64,000 nucleotides of DNA from Streptomyces vinaceus (GTDB taxonomy: Bacteria > Actinomycetota > Actinomycetes > Streptomycetales > Streptomycetaceae): contig NZ_CP023692.1 of assembly GCF_008704935.1 (NCBI RefSeq), positions 5,609,001 to 5,673,000 on the forward strand, in the 5' to 3' direction. Within the stretch, counting starts at the first letter, position 1; each line of letters begins with the position of its first letter. The notes beneath the pieces are model-generated. The model saw only the letters and a program-made list of their open reading frames with translations, made no database searches and was not told the DNA's origin. The position numbers and the translations under genes were made by a program. Shown here piece after piece: positions 1 to 7,205 of the stretch.

Positions 1-1
1 G

Positions 2-637
2 CTGATCGACGCCTCGCAGGCCGCTCCGCACATGCCGCTGGACGTGCAGGCGCTCGGCGCCGACTTCGTGGCCTTCACCGGCCACAAGATGTGCGGCCCG
101 ACCGGCATCGGCGTGCTCTGGGGCCGCCAGGAGCTCCTGGAGGACCTGCCCCCGTTCCTCGGCGGCGGCGAGATGATCGAGACCGTGTCGATGCACGCCT
201 CGACGTACGCCCCGGCGCCCCACAAGTTCGAGGCGGGCACGCCCCCGATCGCCCAGGCCGTCGGCCTCGGCGCGGCCGTGGACTACCTGAGCGCGATCGG
301 CATGGACAAGATCGCCGCGCACGAGCACGCAATCACCGAATACGCGGTCAAGCGCCTCCTGGAGGTCCCCGACCTGCGGATCATCGGCCCGATGACGGCC
401 GAGGACCGCGGCGCCGCGATCTCCTTCACGCTCGGTGACATCCACCCCCACGACGTGGGCCAGGTCCTGGACGAGCAGGGCATCGCGGTCCGCGTGGGAC
501 ACCACTGCGCGCGCCCGGTCTGCCTGCGCTACGGAATTCCCGCGACCACGCGAGCGTCTTTCTACCTGTACTCCTCTCCGGCCGATGTCGACGCGCTGAT
601 CGACGGGCTGGAGCACGTACGGAACTTCTTCGGCTGA
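2..637 (+). CDS. sufS: Cysteine desulfurase SufS, C-terminal part (5' truncated by window edge)
   Basis: PLP-dependent cysteine desulfurase that takes sulfur from cysteine and passes it to SufU for Fe-S cluster assembly. The open frame enters from the left edge. Visible are the PLP-lysine motif GHKMCGPTGIG, which follows DASQAAPHMPLDVQALGADF, and the catalytic-cysteine segment GHHCARPVC near the C-terminus; both are typical of group II (SufS) desulfurases. About 211 residues, roughly the C-terminal half, are present. It lies 22 bases before sufU, which supports co-transcription. Identification is firm; the N-terminus is outside the window. Confidence 0.96.
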   Translation: MIDASQAAPHMPLDVQALGADFVAFTGHKMCGPTGIGVLWGRQELLEDLPPFLGGGEMIETVSMHASTYAPAPHKFEAGTPPIAQAVGLGAAVDYLSAIGMDKIAAHEHAITEYAVKRLLEVPDLRIIGPMTAEDRGAAISFTLGDIHPHDVGQVLDEQGIAVRVGHHCARPVCLRYGIPATTRASFYLYSSPADVDALIDGLEHVRNFFG

Positions 638-659
638 CGAGGGCGACGAGGACGACGCA

Positions 660-1124
660 GTGAAGCTGGATTCGATGTACCAGGAACTGATCCTGGACCA
701 CTACAAGCACCCGCACGGGCGTGGCCTGCGCGACGGCGACGCCGAGGTGCACCACGTCAACCCGACGTGCGGCGACGAGATCACGCTGCGCGTGAAGTAC
801 GACGGCGAGACGCTCACCGACGTCTCGTACGAGGGCCAGGGCTGCTCCATCAGCCAGGCCAGCGCGTCCGTGCTGAACGAGCTGCTCGTCGGCAAGGAGC
901 TGGCCGAGGCGCAGAAGATCCAGGGCGTTTTCCTGGAGATGATGCAGTCGAAGGGCAAGATCGAGCCCGACGAGGCCATGGAGGAGGTGCTGGAGGACGC
1001 GGTCGCGTTCGTCGGCGTCTCCAAGTACCCGGCTCGCGTGAAGTGTGCTCTGCTGAGCTGGATGGCCTGGAAGGACGCGACCGCCCAGGCACTGGGCGAC
1101 GCCGCGGAGAGGAAGACGGCATGA
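660..1124 (+). CDS. sufU: SufU, zinc-dependent sulfurtransferase of the SUF system
   Basis: Accepts persulfide sulfur from SufS for delivery to the SUF scaffold. The protein has 154 residues. The zinc ligands of the SufU family are all visible: Cys37 and Asp39 in NPTCGDE, Cys62 in GQGCSIS and Cys129 in RVKCALLSW. The start is GTG at 660, giving the usual N-terminus MKLDSMYQELILDHYKHP. It ends in a 4-base ATGA overlap with sufT, so the two are translationally coupled. The insert before the third Cys distinguishes SufU from IscU. Confidence 0.96.
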   Translation: MKLDSMYQELILDHYKHPHGRGLRDGDAEVHHVNPTCGDEITLRVKYDGETLTDVSYEGQGCSISQASASVLNELLVGKELAEAQKIQGVFLEMMQSKGKIEPDEAMEEVLEDAVAFVGVSKYPARVKCALLSWMAWKDATAQALGDAAERKTA

Positions 1125-1468
1125 CCGAGAACGCGACGCCCGCCGAGGCGTCGATCAAGCCGGCCACCGAGGAAGAGGTCCGCGAGGCCCTCTACGACGT
1201 GGTCGACCCCGAGCTGGGGATCGACGTCGTCAACCTGGGCCTGATCTACGGCATCCACATCGACGACGCGAACATCGCCACCCTCGACATGACGCTGACC
1301 TCGGCGGCCTGCCCGCTGACCGACGTCATCGAGGACCAGGCGAAGTCGGCGACGGACGGCATCGTGAGCGAGCTGCGGATCAACTGGGTCTGGATGCCGC
1401 CGTGGGGCCCGGACAAGATCACGGACGACGGGCGCGAGCAGCTGCGCGCGCTCGGCTTCAACGTCTGA
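1121..1468 (+). CDS. sufT: SufT-like MIP18/DUF59 Fe-S assembly factor
   Basis: Small (115 aa) MIP18-family protein, last gene of the suf operon. The hallmark segment VVDPELGIDVVNLGLIYGI and the later TSAACPLTD motif with its conserved cysteine are both present. SufT/DUF59 proteins help mature Fe-S proteins; the exact step in actinobacteria is not settled. The ATG overlaps the sufU stop by four bases, so coupled translation is likely. A strong hairpin follows 18 bases after the stop, marking the operon end. Confidence 0.93.
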   Translation: MTENATPAEASIKPATEEEVREALYDVVDPELGIDVVNLGLIYGIHIDDANIATLDMTLTSAACPLTDVIEDQAKSATDGIVSELRINWVWMPPWGPDKITDDGREQLRALGFNV

Positions 1469-1485
1469 GCCACCCGCTCCACGCA

Positions 1486-1512
1486 GGGCCCCCGGCATCG
1501 CGCCGGGGGCCC
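1486..1512 (+). terminator. Intrinsic terminator of the suf operon
   Basis: An 11-bp perfect GC stem (gggcccccggc / gccgggggccc) with a 5-base loop directly follows sufT. There is only a short T-poor tail, as is usual for Streptomyces terminators. Confidence 0.85.
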
Positions 1513-1678
1513 TTCGCGTGCTCCGGGGGGCTTGCGGGAGCTCCCGGGAGGCCCTCCGTGTTCGTCCGGCGGACGATTGACGTGCACCGGATGTTGGCCA
1601 CGGTGGCCGAACCTGCTCGACGGCCGTCACGGCGTGGCGCGGTCCACGCTCGGCTCGACTCTTGGGGACGGGACACCG

Positions 1679-3049
1679 ATGAAGAAGCAGCTTGGTATCG
1701 CAGGGATCGCGGCGCTGGTCGTCGCCGGGACGGTCACGGTCGTGCCCGCCCAGGCGGTGACGTACGGAACGCCGACCATCAGCCTGTCCGCCGCGTACCT
1801 GTCCGGCGCCGTCGGGGCCGTCGGGGACCCGGTGGTCGACGTGACCGTGGGGCAGAGCGGCGCCGACGCGTCCGCGCTGACGGTCAGCGCCTCCGCCTCC
1901 AGCAAGGCCTCGGTCGCCGGAACCGGCGACGTGAGCGTCACCGGGACCGGGGCGGTGCGCCGGCTGGCCGTCGCCGCTCGCGGCCGCGGCTACACCAACC
2001 TCACCGTCAAGGTGACCGGGCTGGGCGGCAAGAGCGCCACCAAGACCCTGTCGTACGCCGCCTCCGCCGCCGTGCAGAACCCGGCCGACGCCCGGTACTT
2101 CACCGGGGCCTCCGACTCCTCGGCCGCCGTGGACGTCGGCGGCGGCTACACCGTCGTCGCCGACGACGAGAACAACGTGCTGCGCCTGTACGACCGTTCC
2201 CGCTCGGCCGCCCCGGTCCGCACCTGGGACTTCAGCTCGCAGCTCGGCGTCTCCAAGGAGGTGGACATCGAGGGGGCGACCCTGATCGGGAACACCATCT
2301 ACTGGACGGGCTCGCTCGGCAACAACAAGGACGGCGAGTACAAGGCGCCCCGGAACACGGTGTTCACCACCACGGTGAGCGGCTCCGGCTCCGCCACGCA
2401 GCTCGCGTACGGGCGCTCGTACAAGAAGCTCCGCGACGACCTGGTGGCCTGGGACACCGCGAACGGGAACCGCTACGGCTTCGCGGCCGGCACGGCCGCC
2501 GGCGAGGCGCCCAAGCAGATCGACGGGTTCAACGTGGAGGGGCTGGAGTTCGCGCCGGGCTCGACCACCACCGCCTACCTCGGCTTCCGGGCCCCGCTGG
2601 CCCCGGCGGTGCCGGGCGGCAAGGCGCTGGTCGTCCCGGTGACCAACTTCGACCAGGTGCTCTCCAGCGGCGCCAAGGCCACCTTCGGGGCGGGCATCGA
2701 GCTCGACCTCGGCGGGCTCGCGATCCGCGACATCCGCAAGAACGCGGCCGACCAGTACCTGATCCTGGCCGGCTCCTGGGCGGCGGACGACAACTCCGAC
2801 CCGTACGCGCTCTACCAGTGGGACGGTGTCGCCGGCCACGCCCCGGTCAAGCGTGCCGACCTGCCGACGACCGACCCGGGCGGCTGGGAGGCCATCGTGG
2901 ACGTGCCCGACCTGTCGGTACCGGGCGCGCGGGTCCAGCTGATCACCGACAGCGGCTCGGCCGACCTGTACGGGGACGGCACCGAGGCCAAGGACCTGAC
3001 GCACCCGGAGTGGAAGAAGGCCCGCGCGGCCTGGTTCACCCTGAACTGA
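1679..3049 (+). CDS. Secreted DUF3616-like protein, probable beta-propeller
   Basis: 456-residue exported protein of unknown function. ATG at 1679 gives a clear Sec signal peptide (MKKQLGIAGIAALVVAG..., cleavage probably after AQA at about residue 23). An Ala/Gly/Val-rich segment follows to about residue 140. The rest resembles DUF3616: an EGATLIGNTIYWTGSLG block, a FNVEGLEFAPGSTTTAYLGF block and an ALVVPVTNF block, arranged like repeated beta-sheet blades. No catalytic residues can be named. The longer upstream frame from 1532 lacks a signal peptide and is less likely. The last 14 bases overlap the convergent gene. The DUF3616 assignment is from remembered family motifs. Confidence 0.75.
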   Translation: MKKQLGIAGIAALVVAGTVTVVPAQAVTYGTPTISLSAAYLSGAVGAVGDPVVDVTVGQSGADASALTVSASASSKASVAGTGDVSVTGTGAVRRLAVAARGRGYTNLTVKVTGLGGKSATKTLSYAASAAVQNPADARYFTGASDSSAAVDVGGGYTVVADDENNVLRLYDRSRSAAPVRTWDFSSQLGVSKEVDIEGATLIGNTIYWTGSLGNNKDGEYKAPRNTVFTTTVSGSGSATQLAYGRSYKKLRDDLVAWDTANGNRYGFAAGTAAGEAPKQIDGFNVEGLEFAPGSTTTAYLGFRAPLAPAVPGGKALVVPVTNFDQVLSSGAKATFGAGIELDLGGLAIRDIRKNAADQYLILAGSWAADDNSDPYALYQWDGVAGHAPVKRADLPTTDPGGWEAIVDVPDLSVPGARVQLITDSGSADLYGDGTEAKDLTHPEWKKARAAWFTLN

Positions 3050-3959
3050 CGCCCCCGCCCGCACCGTCGCCCGCACCCTCTCCCTCGCCGGCGTCACGGA
3101 CGGCGCTCAGCGCCGCCGCGACGCCGGCCTCGATGTCCCGGACCGGGTAGAACACCTCGCGCACCACGCGCTCCCGGTCCACCACCAGCGTCAACCGCTT
3201 CAGCCGGCTCACCCCCGCCGCCCGGAACGTCGGCAGCCGCAGCGCCGCCGTCAGCGAGAGCTCCGCGTCCGAGAGCAGCGGGAACCGCAGCCCCTCCGCC
3301 TCCGCGAACTCCCGCTGCTCGTCGGGCCGCTGGGTGGACACCCCGTGCACCGTCGCACCGGCCGCCGTGAACTCGGCCAGCTGGTCCCGGTACGTGCACG
3401 ACTCGAACGTGCAGCCCCTGGCCCCCGGGATCCCGGCCCACCCCGGCGGGTAGGACTCCGCCCGCGCGTACGCGCCGGGGAAGCAGTACAGGACCGTGAA
3501 CGGCGTGTCCGCGACCGGATCCCGCACCTGCCCGAACCGGTCCGGCAGCACCAGCTCCGGCAGCCGCGTGCCGCGCAGCGCGTGCACCCGTTCCGCCTCC
3601 CGCGAGGACTCCTGCGTCGTCGCCGTCATTTCGCCTTCCCCCAGGACCCAGGTGTCTCCCCAGTCCTGGAGGGCCACCAGGACCGGCAGCAGCCCCCGCC
3701 CGCGCGGGGTCAGCCGGTATTCGTGCCGCACCGGGCGCTCCTGGTACGGCTCACGCGTCAGCACCCCGGCCTCGACCAGCAGTTTCAGCCGCTCGGCGAG
3801 CACCTTCCGGGAGACCCCGAGCTCGCGCTGGAACGCGTCGAAGCGGTGCACGCCGCGCGCGGCGTCGCGCACGATCAGCAGCGTCCACCAGTCGCCCACC
3901 ACGTCGAGGGCCTGGGCGATGGCGCAGTCCGCGTCGTCGAGGTGCGTGCGCTGGGCCAT
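3036..3959 (-). CDS. HxlR-family regulator fused to a PrxQ/AhpC-type redoxin domain
   Basis: 307 residues. Residues about 1-105 are a HxlR winged helix (CAIAQALDVVGDWWTLLIVRD... RLKLLVEAGVL... YRLTPRGRGLLPVL), including the N-terminal Cys12 that serves as redox switch in YodB/HypR-type members. Residues about 130-295 are a thioredoxin-fold peroxiredoxin-like domain with Cys183 and Cys188 in RGCTFESCTYRD, the C-x4-C pattern of PrxQ/BCP. An in-cis peroxide or electrophile sensor is the inference. AAGGAG five bases before ATG 3959 fixes the start; a GTG at 3965 lies too close. It is divergent from an MFS exporter with an inverted repeat between them. Confidence 0.9.
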   Translation of the reverse strand: MAQRTHLDDADCAIAQALDVVGDWWTLLIVRDAARGVHRFDAFQRELGVSRKVLAERLKLLVEAGVLTREPYQERPVRHEYRLTPRGRGLLPVLVALQDWGDTWVLGEGEMTATTQESSREAERVHALRGTRLPELVLPDRFGQVRDPVADTPFTVLYCFPGAYARAESYPPGWAGIPGARGCTFESCTYRDQLAEFTAAGATVHGVSTQRPDEQREFAEAEGLRFPLLSDAELSLTAALRLPTFRAAGVSRLKRLTLVVDRERVVREVFYPVRDIEAGVAAALSAVRDAGEGEGAGDGAGGGVSSG

Positions 3960-3977
3960 GGGCACTCCTTTGTCCGT

Positions 3978-4005
3978 TGACCCAAGGCTGTCATGCTGAC
4001 ATAGT
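3978..4005 (+). promoter_or_regulatory. Candidate promoter for the MFS gene
   Basis: TTGACC (-35, 3978-3983) and CATAGT (-10, 4000-4005) separated by 16 bases. Transcription would begin inside the inverted repeat at 4003-4027. Confidence 0.4.
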
Positions 4006-4027
4006 CCGTTCCCAAAAGGAACTTACT
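4003..4027. promoter_or_regulatory. Candidate operator of the HxlR-redoxin fusion
   Basis: Imperfect inverted repeat agtccgttcc / ggaacttact (8 of 10 positions match) around a 5-base centre, in the divergent gap between the regulator and the MFS gene. It overlaps the predicted -10 region of the MFS promoter, as expected for repression. Binding is inferred. Confidence 0.5.
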
Positions 4028-4044
4028 GCGGTTCGGGGGCGGAC

Positions 4045-5316
4045 ATGGGAATGGCGCAGGGTTTCAAGGACGTGCCCCGCGTGGTGTGGCTGCTGGCGGC
4101 GGGCGTCTTCGTCAACGCCGTCGTCAGCTTCACCTTCGTCTTCGTCTTCCTGTACCTGACCGGCCCGCGCGGCCTCGGCGCCGCCCAGGCGGGCCTGGTC
4201 ACGGGCGTCGGCGGCATCGGCCTCGTCGCCGGGAACTTCACCGGCGGCTGGTACGGGGACCGCTTCGGCCACCGCCGCGTGCTGCTCGCCGCCTCCGTCG
4301 CGGGCGGCCTCGCGCTGATGTCCTTCCCGCTGCTGCCCACCGCCGCCCTCTACGCGGCCCTGCCGCTGGCCCAGTACGCCTCCGGGGTGGTCCGGGCGGC
4401 GAACTCCGCGCTGGTCGCCGTCACCGTCCCCGAGGGGGCCCGCCGCCAGGCCTTCGCCGTCGTCCGCTGCGTCTCCAACGGCGGCTTCACCCTCGGGCCG
4501 CCGCTGGGGGCCCTGCTCGCGACCGGACTCTCGTACGACTGGCTCTTCGTCGCCGACGGCCTCGGGACCCTGTTCTTCGCCCTCTGGACCGCGCGGGTCG
4601 TCCCGGCCCGGGGGGCCTCCCGCAGCGCCTCCCGCCCCGCCCCGGCCCCGGACGGGGGTCTGGGCCGGGGCGTGTGGGAGGAGCTGCGGGCCAGGCCTGC
4701 CGTACTCGTCCTGCTCGGCGCGATCCTGGTGACCGACCTCGTCTACCGCCAGCAGTACTCGATCCTCCCCGTGTACCTCGCCGACCACGGGCTCGACGTC
4801 CGCGCCTTCGGCCTCGTGATCGCCCTCAACGGGGGCGTCATCCTGCTGCTGGAGCTCCCGGCCGCCGTCGCCCTGCGCACCCGGCCCCCGCTGCCCGTCA
4901 TCGGCACCGGGATCGTGCTGGTCGCAGCCGGGTACGCGGCGCTGCCGGCCGGAGCGGGGGCCGCGAGCGCGGTGGTGATGATGGTGCTGCTCAGCCTCGG
5001 CGAGATCCTGTACAAGACCACCGCGACCGCCTACGTCGCCGACCAGGCGCCCGAGCACGCCGTGGGCAGGTTCCAGAGCCTGTACGCGGGGGTCTCGGTC
5101 AGCGGGGTCGTCCTCGGGCCGCCGCTGGGCGGAGCCCTGTACGCGGCCGCGCCCGGGCTGCTGTGGCCGCTGTGCGCGGCGCTGGCGGGGTCGGCGGGCG
5201 CGGCGGTGCTGTACGTGTCACGGCGGGAGGCGCGAAGCGCCGGGGCGGGCGGGGAGCGACACGCGGCGCGACCGGCACATGAGACCGGTTCGCGACCTCG
5301 GCCCGCGGCCGGTTAG
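4045..5316 (+). CDS. MFS transporter, drug-exporter type
   Basis: 423-residue membrane protein with about 12 hydrophobic segments. The cytoplasmic loop 2-3 signature is present as NFTGGWYGDRFGHRRVLL (G-x-x-x-D-R-x-G-R/H-R pattern), typical of DHA1-like exporters. It is transcribed divergently from the HxlR-redoxin regulator 85 bases away, so it is probably that regulator's target; exported redox-active or electrophilic compounds are an inference. The C-terminal tail after about residue 390 is Arg/Gly-rich and lacks structure. It ends only 9 bases before dapD, so dapD may receive read-through. The substrate is unknown. Confidence 0.9.
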   Translation: MGMAQGFKDVPRVVWLLAAGVFVNAVVSFTFVFVFLYLTGPRGLGAAQAGLVTGVGGIGLVAGNFTGGWYGDRFGHRRVLLAASVAGGLALMSFPLLPTAALYAALPLAQYASGVVRAANSALVAVTVPEGARRQAFAVVRCVSNGGFTLGPPLGALLATGLSYDWLFVADGLGTLFFALWTARVVPARGASRSASRPAPAPDGGLGRGVWEELRARPAVLVLLGAILVTDLVYRQQYSILPVYLADHGLDVRAFGLVIALNGGVILLLELPAAVALRTRPPLPVIGTGIVLVAAGYAALPAGAGAASAVVMMVLLSLGEILYKTTATAYVADQAPEHAVGRFQSLYAGVSVSGVVLGPPLGGALYAAAPGLLWPLCAALAGSAGAAVLYVSRREARSAGAGGERHAARPAHETGSRPRPAAG

Positions 5317-5325
5317 GTTTCGGGC

Positions 5326-6306
5326 ATGACTGCTACGCGTACCACCGGCGCCGTCGCCGCCGGACTTGCCACCATCGCCTCCGACGGCACCGTCCTCGAC
5401 ACCTGGTTCCCCGCACCCGAGCTGGTCGCCGAGCCCGGCCCGGCCGGCACCGAGCGCCTCACCGCCGACCAGGCCGTGCAGCTCCTGGGCGCCGCCGCGG
5501 CCAAGGCGCTCCGCCTGGACGCGGTCCGCGACGTCGAGGTCGTAGCCGTCCGCACCGTGATCTCCTCCCTGGAGGACAAGCCGCTGGACGCGCACGACGC
5601 GTACCTGCGCCTGCACCTGCTCAGCCACCGCCTGGTCAAGCCGCACGGCCAGAACCTGGACGGCCTCTTCGGCCTGCTGGCCAACGTCGCCTGGACCTCG
5701 CTGGGCCCGGTCGCCGTGGACCAGGTGGAGGCCGTACGGCTGAACGCGCGCGCCGAGGGCCTGTACCTCCAGGTCTCCTCGATCGACAAGTTCCCGCGGA
5801 TGACGGACTACGTCGCTCCCAAGGGCGTGCGCATCGCCGACGCCGACCGGGTCCGCCTGGGCGCGCACCTCGCCGAGGGCACCACCGTCATGCACGAGGG
5901 CTTCGTCAACTTCAACGCCGGCACCCTCGGCACCTCGATGATCGAGGGCCGCATCTCGGCCGGCGTCGTGGTCGGCAACGGCTCCGACATCGGCGGCGGC
6001 GCGTCCACGATGGGCACCCTCTCGGGCGGCGGCAAGCAGATCATCTCGATCGGCGAGCGCTGCCTGATCGGCGCCGAGGCGGGCGTGGGCATCGCCCTGG
6101 GCGACGAGTGCATCGTCGAGGCCGGCCTGTACGTGACCGCGGGCACCCGCGTCACCCTCCCGGACGGCCAGATCGTCAAGGCCCTGGAGCTCTCGGGGGC
6201 CGGCAACATCCTCTTCCGCCGCAACTCGGTCACGGGCACGGTCGAGGCCCGCCCGAACAACGCGGTCTGGGGCGGCCTGAACGAGGTCCTCCACTCCCAC
6301 AACTGA
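5326..6306 (+). CDS. dapD: 2,3,4,5-tetrahydropyridine-2,6-dicarboxylate N-succinyltransferase
   Basis: Lysine/meso-DAP pathway enzyme that succinylates tetrahydrodipicolinate from succinyl-CoA. The 326-residue protein is the actinobacterial DapD form: an N-terminal alpha/beta domain (about 1-160), then a left-handed beta-helix of hexapeptide repeats (GNGSDIGGGASTMG, SIGERCLIGAEAGVGIALGDECIVEAGLYVTAG). No clear Shine-Dalgarno precedes the ATG. TAGGTT at 5314-5319, six bases before the start, resembles a -10 box, so a leaderless transcript is possible. A strong bidirectional hairpin follows. Confidence 0.95.
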   Translation: MTATRTTGAVAAGLATIASDGTVLDTWFPAPELVAEPGPAGTERLTADQAVQLLGAAAAKALRLDAVRDVEVVAVRTVISSLEDKPLDAHDAYLRLHLLSHRLVKPHGQNLDGLFGLLANVAWTSLGPVAVDQVEAVRLNARAEGLYLQVSSIDKFPRMTDYVAPKGVRIADADRVRLGAHLAEGTTVMHEGFVNFNAGTLGTSMIEGRISAGVVVGNGSDIGGGASTMGTLSGGGKQIISIGERCLIGAEAGVGIALGDECIVEAGLYVTAGTRVTLPDGQIVKALELSGAGNILFRRNSVTGTVEARPNNAVWGGLNEVLHSHN

Positions 6307-6347
6307 TCGCCGGGGCCCCGCGGGGCCCCCAGCGGTCCGGGAACGGC

Positions 6348-6394
6348 CGCGACGCCCTCACCTTCCCCGACAGGGGTGTGGTGAGGGCGTCGCG
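6348..6394. terminator. Bidirectional terminator between dapD and the small membrane gene
   Basis: Perfect 15-bp inverted repeat (cgcgacgccctcacc / ggtgagggcgtcgcg) with a 17-base loop, followed by a short T run, between convergent genes. Confidence 0.85.
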
Positions 6395-6447
6395 TTTCCA
6401 TCGCCCCGGTACGCCCCTCCGCCCCGAGCGCGGAAGGACGCGGGGGG

Positions 6448-6702
6448 TCAGCGCAGGGGGATGGTGCGGATCAGGCCGGCGAAGGCCTCTTCCTCCGCCT
6501 CGGTCAGCTCGACCGACTCCATCGGGTGCGCGGCGGCGCCGCGCTGGGCCGGGATGACCCCGACGCCCTCGTAGGCGCCCGGCTCGGGGTGGTGGAAACG
6601 GGAGTCCCACAGCATGTGCCCGAGGCCGAGCACCCACACGAGGGCGGCCACGAGCAGGACGGCCAGGCCGATTTCCTGGGCCAGGGAGATGGAGGGGAAC
6701 AC
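6448..6702 (-). CDS. Small single-pass membrane protein, unknown function
   Basis: 84 residues with one hydrophobic helix near the N-terminus (EIGLAVLLVAALVWVLGLG, about residues 10-28) and an acidic cytoplasmic tail (VELTEAEEEAFAGLIRTI). GTG at 6702 is supported by GGAGGA six bases upstream on the coding strand. It converges on dapD and shares its terminator. I do not recognise a family; the codon pattern and ribosome binding site support a real gene. Confidence 0.75.
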   Translation of the reverse strand: MFPSISLAQEIGLAVLLVAALVWVLGLGHMLWDSRFHHPEPGAYEGVGVIPAQRGAAAHPMESVELTEAEEEAFAGLIRTIPLR

Positions 6703-6847
6703 GCGGTCCTCCGGGGATACGGGGGGACAGGTTCGAGTGTGGGGCCACTCAACACCACAACCCGGGTGGAATGGGTGGTGATGTGGCGAGCGTCACGCCA
6801 GGGGCGAAAGTCCCGACTTCTCCCCAGGTGTCCTCCGGCGCTCGCGC

Positions 6848-7134
6848 TCAGTGCGCCTCCAGGCTCAGCTTGAACCCCTCGTGGCTGCGCGCGAAGCCCA
6901 GCCGTTCGTAGAACCGGTGGGCGTCCGCCCGCCGCTTGTTGCGCGGAGGCAGCCGACCACCGCGCCGGCCGCCCCGGGCTCGCAGAGGACCAGCAGCTCG
7001 TTGCGGGCGTCCGCCTCGATCGCGGCGAAGGCCCGCTCGTGCGCCTCGCCGACCTCGGCCCGCTCCTCGCCGGCGTCCGCCGGCAGGGCCAGTACGACCG
7101 GCAGGTCCTCGCGGGTGGCAGTACGGAAGATCAC
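6848..7134 (-). pseudogene. GNAT acetyltransferase remnant with internal deletion and frameshift
   Basis: The first part (MIFRTATREDLP... GEAHERAFAAIEADARNELLVL... GAVVGCLR) is a GNAT N-terminus. In another frame immediately afterwards comes a GNAT C-terminus, NKRRADAHRFYERLGF followed by ARSHEGFKLSLEAH and a TGA at 6850-6848. The segment that should lie between, with the acetyl-CoA motif (R/Q-x-x-G-x-G/A), is missing, and the frame shifts at the junction near 6940. Loss of roughly 60-70 codons is inferred from the usual GNAT length. The product as read (89 aa) would not bind CoA. Confidence 0.8.
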
Positions 7135-7150
7135 GGCCGGAATTGCCGCA

Positions 7151-7182
7151 GGGCCCCCGGACGGGACGGCGTCCGGGGGCCC
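7151..7182. terminator. Terminator downstream of the secreted nuclease
   Basis: 12-bp perfect stem (gggcccccggac / gtccgggggccc) with an 8-base loop. It lies between the stop of the minus-strand nuclease gene and the start of the GNAT remnant. Confidence 0.8.
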
Positions 7183-7205
7183 CGCTGCTCAGGACCGCAC
7201 CGCGG

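Noticed and set aside
701..3097. 798-codon open frame on the minus strand
   Set aside because: Antisense to sufU, sufT and the DUF3616-like gene; Arg/Gly/Val-rich low-complexity translation typical of shadow frames in high-GC DNA.
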